DNA of 64,000 nt. Origin: Avena insularis (Eukaryota; Streptophyta; Magnoliopsida; Poales; Poaceae). The notes below the pieces were generated by a model. It ran no database searches, was not told where the DNA came from, and worked only from the letters and a program-made list of their open reading frames with translations. Both the position numbers and the translations under genes were made by a program. Shown here piece by piece: positions 57,367-64,000 of the stretch. The DNA lies in assembly GCA_023614405.1 (NCBI GenBank), contig CM042691.1, forward strand, positions 173,510,927-173,574,926. The letters are read 5' to 3'. Every line of letters begins with the position of its first letter. Within the stretch, counting starts at the first letter, position 1.

Positions 57367-60300
57367 TGTAACATCCCAGATTTTTATATTAAGATGATTA
57401 CTAGAAGCATGCATCGTCCTTGCATCATTGCATCCCACGAATGATTTTAACAACAAAACCCTAACAACAAAACCTACTAAAATCACTAATAAAGAAGTCC
57501 ATCTATGTGAGCAAGGAATAAGTAATCTTGTTGAGCCTTCTAAAAACTATGTAAAAACAATGTTCTCTGTTCCTATGATGACCACCTTATTTTTACAAAA
57601 ATTTAGAATCCAGCTTCACCATGTTTGGACTTGATATGCAAAAGTTATGGGTATTTATTAAAAACAGAAATTGAAAACTAATAAGGAAAAAAAGAGGCAG
57701 CAGCTAACCTTGCTGGGCCGGCTGCGCCAGCCCACCCACGCCAGCATGGCTTAGCTAGAAGCCTCGCCGCCAGCCATGCGCCGCTCAGACAAACCGGGCC
57801 CACGCGTCATCCCCTTTCCCCCGTGAAAACCGCATCGCCCCCATGTATCGATCGGACTCTACCCGAATCGGAGAGGAAACCTTGACCCTCTCGCCAAGAT
57901 TTCGACGGCCATATAAGCCCCGCAACCCGCTGCCTCGAAACCCTAAAGAAATTTTCGCCAACGCCACTGTCACGAACGCACCATCGATCTCGCCGGAGTT
58001 GGGCTCGGTCGAACTCGAGGCAGAGGTTTCCGAGCCTCGCCTCCACCCCTTCTCCCCCTCCACGTGACCCTCACGTTCGACTCCCTCTCCTCGCGCTAAT
58101 CTCCCCTTCTCTCTCGTAGAGACGCGCTCGCAATCGCTCGCCGGAGCTCCGCCAGGGACGAAGAAGGTCGGCGGAACCCTGCCGATAGACGAGGAAGCGA
58201 GGAGGATCGCCGAGGACACGAGCGTGACCGCGAGGACCAGACGTGCCCCGTCGACCACACCGCCACCTCGGGGAGCCACCAGAGCACCGCCGACCATCGT
58301 CACCGACGCCACCGCCGTAACGCCGTCGCCACATGAAGTCGCCATTTCTCCGTCCGATGATCGAGATTGAACGGGTTAGATTAGAAGTTATACAGAAGGG
58401 GTATCGGCGTGCCACGTGGCCGCACGCGTCAGCGCTGCGTCGTCTAGCTAGAGCCAATCAGGCGTTGCCACTTGGCGCGTTTCGAGTTAGGGTTAGACTA
58501 GTTCGGTTCAATTTTGCAGATTTGAGTTAAATATTGCAAAAATCATATAAAATTAAATATTTGGCCAAATTTAGCTTATAATATACCGTTGGATTTATAA
58601 TTTTATGTAGAACCCAGATCTGCAATAAAATTCCAAGTTTACAGTAGGGTTTTCGGTGTAGAATTTAATCATTAGATTGGAGTATTTAATTCGTAGAAAA
58701 ACAATTAGAACTCCGTTTTAGTTGATTCTTGTTGCGTTGACTTTGTTTCCGCAATACCTAGTGGACAAAATTATAAAACTTTGCTTAAGATCATTAGATC
58801 TAATTTGGGGCTAATTAAATGGTTGGATCTCCTATTAATCCTATGAATTATATTAGTGACCAAAATAGATTTAAACCTATGGGAAATCAATCCTAGTAAC
58901 ACCCTTAACACTATTGCAATCCAATTATGCTACCTTGGTCAATTTAGAAAACCAATCTTGCATAAAATACCATGTTGCATGCATGCATGATTATCTCTGT
59001 GATATGTTTTGAGCAAGTTGTGATCAGATCTATGTTTGTGATTCGTTAGATTGTTCGGAGTGCGCTAAGGAGTGCTATTGTGTAGAGTGCTGGTCGGATC
59101 AAGGAAAGTTACACCACTTGTTCATAATTTTGTCCCAGTTTTGATTCTATGCATGTGATCTTCAAAATTATGTAGTATGCATGTGTAGGATGTTCTAGTA
59201 GAATTTTTCCTTAGTATTATTTTGCAAGTGCGATGATTTTGTAGTATGCCATGAGTAGCTCTATACTTAGGATTTTCCCTCCTAATAGGTTACCCCTGTT
59301 TTTGCTAAGTATTGCTTGCTATGCTATATATACAAAGTACAGTTGGGGGGTTCGAAAGACAAAGAAGTATAAAGGCTCTCTAGAGCAAACTTTTCTTCTC
59401 AAATCCACTTCAAAATAAAACTAAGTTTTCTTCTGGGCGGAATGGTTGTCGGGTCAACGAGTGAGATTTTAGTGGAGGACGGCCGCCCAGGAATCAAAGA
59501 AGTCTGCCATGTTTCAAAATTCAGAAGCTTCTAGTGCAACCACAATACATTATGGGCTCTGTCTTGGCCTAGTACTTAGTGGGAAACCTCACCTAGGTAC
59601 CAACATTTGGAGGTTCTTGGCACGGTTGGATCCGGAAGGTAGAGGGGCTACTAAGGGAAAGCCTCGCAATGGTCTTGTCTGTAAAAAGACTTGATCGTGG
59701 ATTGTGGGTAAAGTGCACAAACTCTCGAGAGTATTGCAATCTGATCGATCAGCCGTGTTCACGGAAACAGAACAACATTGAGCATCTGAATGATGGAGCC
59801 TCTGAAGGATCTTCCTCTCTCTTTTCTAAAACAAATTTTTGAAACCCCATGGCATGTGTAATATCGCCAATGGGTGGGATTTTGGGAACTTGGTGTGTAA
59901 TATCCAAGTGTCACTTGGTGCGTAATATCCAAGTGTTTGGTTGTTTGGACACTTGGTGAGTAATATCCTCGTGTGCCATTCGACCTTATTTTATCTAAGA
60001 AAATGTTTACAAAGTAGGGAAAATCTTCTCTTCTTCTCTCTACTTAAGAAAACTAGCTTTGAGCAAATGAAATCTACAGCCTAGACTAGCCTTGCATGTA
60101 GAGATAGTCCTTTCTTTCCTTGGTGTAATTTGCCAATACATTCAAAGTATTGACCCAACTTGTTGGCTGCACGTCTTATGTGCAGAATCCGAAGATTGAA
60201 AGGTGCGTAGGGATCACGAGTCTACACTCGACAAGCCTGGGGCGTTGATGGACTCAAGCTGCTTTTATGTTTCCGCTGTTATTTGAGCTAGCCTTATGCT

Positions 60301-60459
60301 AAACAAAATTTGTAATAAATTTATACTCTGGATTCTCTGTGTAATAAAGACTTTGTGTTTTACATGATATTTCATCGACTGTGAGTGCTAGCTATTGATC
60401 CAGGGACTAGCATGTTAATCACAGGGACTTAGGATCCTTACCGATCCGAGGTCGCTACA
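57367..60459 (+). repeat. 3' LTR of element VIII (3093 bp)
   Basis: It starts TGTAACATCCCAG and aligns with 48581-51655 to the end. Most of it differs by about one base in fifty or fewer, judged by eye. The GC-rich start (57707-57790) is replaced by different and longer sequence, and there are indels near 58315-58360. Confidence 0.92.
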
Positions 60460-60464
60460 GCCAA
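60460..60464. repeat. Right target-site duplication of element VIII (GCCAA)
   Basis: GCCAA follows the LTR end at 60459 and matches GCCAC (48576-48580) at four of five positions. Confidence 0.7.
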
Positions 60465-61439
60465 TTTTGGAGATGTTTATGAGATAAGTTGGGGACTAAA
60501 TTGTTGTTTAGTACTACATGTCATCCCCAAACTGATGGACAAACTGAAGTTGTCAATAGAACTTTGTCTACTATGTTGCGGGCTGTTTTAAAGAAGAACT
60601 TAAAATCGTGGGAAGAGTGTTTACCTCATATAGAATTTGCTTATAATCGTTCGCTGCATTCTACCACAAAGATGTGCCCATTTGAGATTGTGTATGGTTT
60701 TGTTCCTCGTGCACCTATTGATTTATTGCCTTTACCTTCTTCGGTGCAAAATAATTTGGATGCTACACAACGCGCTGAAATGATATTAAACTTCCATAAG
60801 ACTACTAAAGATAACATTGAACACATGAATGCTAAGTATAAACTTGCTGGGGATAAAGGGAGAAAGCATGTTGTGTTTGATGTTGGAGATCTTGTTTGGT
60901 TACATTTGCGTAAAGATCGTTTTCCTAATTTACGCAAGTCTAAGTTAATGCCGCATGCTGCTGGTCCCTTTAAGGTGTTAGAGAAAATAAATGATAATGC
61001 ATATAAACTTGAGTTGCCTGCAGACTTTGGTACGGTTAGTCCTACGTTTAACATTGCAGATTTGAAGCCTTACTTTGGTGAGGAAGATGAGATTGCGTTG
61101 AGGAAGACTTCAATTCAGGAAGGGTAGCATGATGTGTACATCCCTTCTATTGATACAACCGTTGTACCTACAACTACACACATACAATGACCGATCACAA
61201 GATCTCGTCCCAAACAACTTAACTATCAGGTACTTTCGTTTCTTGGAACTATTCCTCACATACATGAGAATATGATGCTGCCTAAATCAGATGTATTTCT
61301 TACTCTTAGGAATGATGGACCAAGCATGGATGAGAGGGACAAGCATTGGAGCATGGCCATGCATGGAGATGGCAGCAATCATGTGATGATCCAAGAGAAG
61401 GCCACGGATGAAGATTTCAGAACTTTGAGGCCACCATAA
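60465..61439 (+). pseudogene. Integrase 3' part and CRM-type C-terminus of element VII
   Basis: After the insertion the integrase core resumes in frame: [20 protein letters not shown] with the catalytic Glu, [10 protein letters not shown], then the C-terminal region ([40 protein letters not shown]). The frame continues past TAG 61125 and TGA 61188 into the 3' LTR, with ITRSRPKQLNYQVLSFLG, and ends at TAA 61437-61439. A further TGA is at 60480. The extension into the LTR matches the CRM clade, in which this C-terminal motif is associated with centromeric integration. Confidence 0.8.
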
Positions 61440-62035
61440 TGAAGAAAGAAGGCTTGGACGAAATATTCAAGATTAATACTTCATGAATTCGTCCATAGCT
61501 TAATATGGTGCTGCGACACCTTTATTTTGGGCCAGGCCCATGTAATTTTCGCAGGATTTTAATTAGCCACTTTTTAGAGTCCGTATTTGAGGGGAAAAGG
61601 ACTTCTAGGGTTGGATTCGGCCACCACTTTCATGGCTGGCCGAAACCCCACCTTTTCCTCCTTAAATACTCCCCATAGCCGTCACCCTAGACTCGGATTT
61701 TGTTTAGACATTAAGTTAGCCATCGTAGCAACTTTGCCAAGGCTCGAGCGTCGTAGAGGCCTCTTGTACTTTGCACCTATACAGGATCCCACCTTTTCAA
61801 TAAATCTTTCCTCTTAATCCGCAATATCTTGATTGCAATATGGGTTCTTACTTGTTCTCGATTTTAGGTAGGAATTAAGACCCTCGCTGGTCAGGCTGAT
61901 CGTGTTCCCGCAGGATCGGTAATCTCCAGGAGATTGGCCTAGCGATTGCATTGGCGCTCGTGCTCGCACGTGTAGTCGGATCGTCAAGCCCGAACTCCAC
62001 CAAATCGATTATCGCCATCTCATCGAAAGATCGCA
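61135..62035 (+). repeat. 3' LTR of element VII (about 901 bp)
   Basis: It begins TGTACATCCCTTCTATTG and aligns with 42473-43375 up to CATCGAAAGATCG. A polyadenylation word AATAAA is at 61799-61804. The end at CA 62034-62035 is the best guess. Confidence 0.82.
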
Positions 62036-63281
62036 TATGTGATATGCGGTAGGCTGTAGATGAGATCTATGTGCTGTTTGGTGGTCGATCTATGATATAG
62101 ATCGGTTTTGTATGAGGTTGATTGGATCAACTGTACTCGGGGAATGGTAGATCTATTTTCCGTTATCATACTGCTGAGGTCGTGGAACGACATACCCCTA
62201 CCAGTCGGCTTCCGCCATCGGGGTAGACTGTGACACGTAAATCCAGAAGCGGTGATCGAAGATCAAAGAGTTTGATCGAATCGGAACGATGGTCGGAATC
62301 CATGTTCGGATCGTAGATGACATCTGCATTTTCGGGACCACCGGCTTCGCCCCATCGTAGCACCTTAGATGTCGTTGCGAGTTTCACAACGTCGGTAGAT
62401 ATTGTATCTATGCATAACTTGTTTTTGCAGGAAGTTGTGAATGGTATGGTTCATGTGCATGTGATGTATGTGTGTAATCCATACGTGATCTGCGAATCAC
62501 GTTTTTTTGTCAGCCGGCTGGAGCCTAGGTGCTATCATTTTATTGTATAACGACCTGCGTGTCGGATTCTCTATGTAATTTACTTTACTAAGCTAGTGTA
62601 GCTGTTTGGAGAACCCGGAAGGCATGCAAGGCATTGTACATGTCGGCGACATGGAGTAAGACGGCAAGTGACAAGAGTTGGCACGAGCCGGATTACAGGC
62701 TTTGTGGAGATAGAGATCGCCATGAAGAGAGCCATACCATTTCACATTATAATTGCTTTATTTTGTGTTATTTTTATGTCTCTGTTTTACCTCTATTAGA
62801 TAGTTGGTAAAATTTAATCCCTCAAAGAAGGTCTAGTCGGTTTTCCCGCCAGTGTTTGCACCATCACAAGTCGGACATTTTTGGTAGTGGGCTCATAAAA
62901 TTCAGGTGCTGCCAATTCTTTCCGACTAGGTGGGTTCGAGTCGGACTCTTACTGCAGAAACACTCGGTAAGCTAGGCAGTCTATCCTAGCAGTTGTGGGA
63001 CTCGGGGAAAAATCGGATGGGAGCCGGGGCATGTGATGCCACCCGTCCAACAGGAGTCGCATAAGATGCGATTGACAAGGAGTTGTCTACCTAGATCACT
63101 TGGCGGCTAGCGGTGATGCTAAAGATCACTAGCCGACTTGCTTATTTAGGATCCTGAATCACTAAGCAACCATCGGAGGGGTGTTGGTTCTAGTGGGAGC
63201 ACAAAATATTAAAATGTTTAATATGCTTGCTCTTTTATGAATACATGTCTTAAGTGTTTTGCATATTTTCTGTTGTAGATC
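62036..63281 (+). other. Leader of Copia element VI, right part
   Basis: About 1.25 kb without a supported ORF, continuing the leader cut at 42472. It ends with the pyrimidine-rich TTTTCTGTTGTAG just before the gag ATG, which looks like a splice acceptor. Confidence 0.6.
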
Positions 63282-64000
63282 ATGGCACCAAGTAGCAGTC
63301 ACTCTCAGATATCCGGTTTTGCATTGAGAACTATCCTTGAGAAAGATAAACTGAACGACACTAATTTTACCAACTGGTATCGAAATCTGAGAATTGTTCT
63401 CAAACAAGAAAAGAAGGACCATGTCCTAGATGACCCACTTCCAGATGAGCCGAATGAGAATGTGACTGTCGCTGCCACCATTGCCGACCGTCGGGGTAAG
63501 GATGAGTCCACTGATATTAGCTGTCTTATGCTTGCTCACATGGAACCGGACTTGCAAAAGCAGTTCGAGCATGTTGAGGCCTACGATATGATCGAAAGCC
63601 TCAAAAGTATGTTCAGGCTCGGCGGCAGAGGTATCAAGTCTCTCAGGCTTTGCTGAGTTGCAAGCTTAAGGATGGTGATCCACTGAGTCCGCATGTGATC
63701 AAAATGGTTGGTTACATGTAGTCTCTGGAGAGGCTTGGCTACCCCATTAGCGAAGAGTTTGCTACGGATATAATTCTAGACTCTCTTCCTAGTGCATATG
63801 GGCAGTTCATTTCGAACTACCACATGCATGGTATGGATAAGAAGCTCACTGAATTACATGGAATGCTCAAGCAGGCAGAGGCGGATCTCAAGAAGGGCGC
63901 CAGTCAAGTGTTGATGGTGCAGAATAAGGCTAAGTTCAAGAAGAGTTCTTGGACTAAGAAGAAGGCTAAGTCAGGAGGAAAGCAGGCTCAGGACCTAGTC
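63282..64000 (+). pseudogene. gag of Copia element VI (partial, broken)
   Basis: The ATG at 63282 opens MAPSSSHSQISGFALRTILE and then the Copia gag signature LNDTNFTNWYRNLRIVLKQE, DDPLPDEPNE and LMLAHMEPDLQKQFE. The frame is lost near 63625. In another frame QALLSCKLKDGDPLSPHVIK, LDSLPSAYGQFISNYHMHG and ELHGMLKQAEADLKKG are visible up to the window end, with one stop (TAG 63719-63721). Lys-rich sequence at the end leads toward the nucleocapsid part. It would form the virus-like particle; this copy is broken. Pol lies outside. Confidence 0.82.

Larger units (their letters stand above)
48581..60459 (+). mobile_element. Tekay/Del-type Gypsy chromovirus (element VIII)
   Basis: Long LTRs, 48581-51655 (3075 bp) and 57367-60459 (3093 bp), start TG(C/T)AACATCCCAG and end GGTCGCTACA. 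Between them lie a tRNA-Met(i) primer site, an extra coiled-coil ORF, gag, protease, RT, RNase H, integrase with C-terminal chromodomain, and PPT. The chromodomain and long LTRs fit the Tekay/Del lineage. Total length is 11.9 kb. It is the youngest of the three nested elements here; pol is one frame with four stops. It inserted into integrase of element VII. Confidence 0.92.
42473..62035 (+). mobile_element. CRM/Cereba-like Gypsy chromovirus, interrupted by element VIII (element VII)
   Basis: LTRs of about 0.9 kb (42473-43375 and 61135-62035) enclose gag-pol. Gag, protease, RT, RNase H and integrase have the sequence style of the CRM clade (RIRE7, CRR, Cereba), and the polyprotein frame runs about 300 bp into the 3' LTR, as in CRM elements, where that C-terminus carries the motif linked to centromere targeting. 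Element VIII interrupts integrase at 48581-60459. The copy has frameshifts near 44750, 46170 and 47240, stops in several places and damaged active sites. The flanks AGATG (42468-42472) and ATATG (62035-62039) are a possible imperfect target duplication. Confidence 0.82.
41081..64000 (+). mobile_element. Ty1/Copia LTR retrotransposon, 5' part, interrupted by element VII (element VI)
   Basis: A 1358 bp 5' LTR (41081-42438) starts TGTTGGGAATATG and ends GCCCAGCA, giving short terminal inverted repeats TGTTGGG/CCCAGCA. A degenerate primer site follows. The leader is split by the insertion of element VII at 42473-62035 and resumes after it, and a Copia-type gag starts at 63282. The pol and 3' LTR lie beyond the window. 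Confidence 0.8.

Noticed and set aside
42468..62039. Perfect target-site duplication for element VII
   Set aside because: The best pairing (AGATG and ATATG) has a mismatch and depends on where the LTR end is placed, so it is reported only as possible.

Overview
This window is a stack of nested LTR retrotransposons from a plant nuclear genome, almost certainly a large-genome grass (Poaceae, probably Pooideae). The evidence is the dominance of Ty3/Gypsy families of grass type (two Tat elements with dual RNase H, a chromodomain Tekay/Del element, a CRM/Cereba-like chromovirus), long GC-rich LTRs, a Ty1/Copia element, tRNA-Met(i)-type primer sites (TGGTATCAGAGC) and plant-type TATA boxes and introns. 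I found no host gene, rRNA, tRNA or CRISPR array that I can support. The species assignment is inference.

Layout. (I) 1-12284: Tat-lineage Gypsy element, plus strand, entering the window 78 bp before the end of its 5' LTR; decayed gag (92-2942), pol (3446-7365), a 3' untranslated region with a tandem duplication, a multi-exon ORF on the opposite strand (11194-8091), PPT and 3' LTR (11762-12284). (-) 12285-14224: unassigned DNA with two local duplications. (II) 14225-40548: a second Tat element on the minus strand, tail-to-tail with the first; it also carries an antisense intron-containing ORF (plus strand, 15343-18825). Its pol is split into three pieces (19346-21170, 30323-30424, 39498-40548) by two insertions. 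(III) 21171-30317: LTR element with 3.7 kb LTRs and a 1.7 kb interior without gag or pol, TSD AGTTC. (IV) 30425-39492: LTR element with 4.1 kb LTRs and an interior of only 795 bp, TSD GCCAC. (V) 40549-41080: probable LTR fragment of another element. (VI) 41081 to beyond 64000: Ty1/Copia element, 5' LTR 41081-42438, gag from 63282. (VII) 42473-62035: CRM-like chromovirus inserted in the leader of VI. (VIII) 48581-60459: Tekay/Del chromovirus inserted in the integrase gene of VII, near-exact TSD.

How the parts relate. The nesting gives a relative history: VI is older than VII, which is older than VIII; II is older than III and IV. Coding damage agrees: VIII is one reading frame broken by one frameshift and four stops, VII has three frameshifts, several stops and substitutions in RT and integrase active sites. 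III and IV have no coding capacity and end in sequence resembling the 3' end of Tekay-type elements, so they were probably mobilised by enzymes of such elements.

Most interesting: (a) both Tat elements carry a homologous antisense gene with spliceosomal introns, a possible TATA box about 145 bp upstream of its ATG, and degenerate copies of the element's own PPT inside its introns; (b) VIII carries an intact 313-codon coiled-coil ORF between primer site and gag; (c) IV is almost all LTR; (d) tandem hairpins lie in the LTRs of VIII. All boundaries and repeats were read by eye; no alignment or database search was run.
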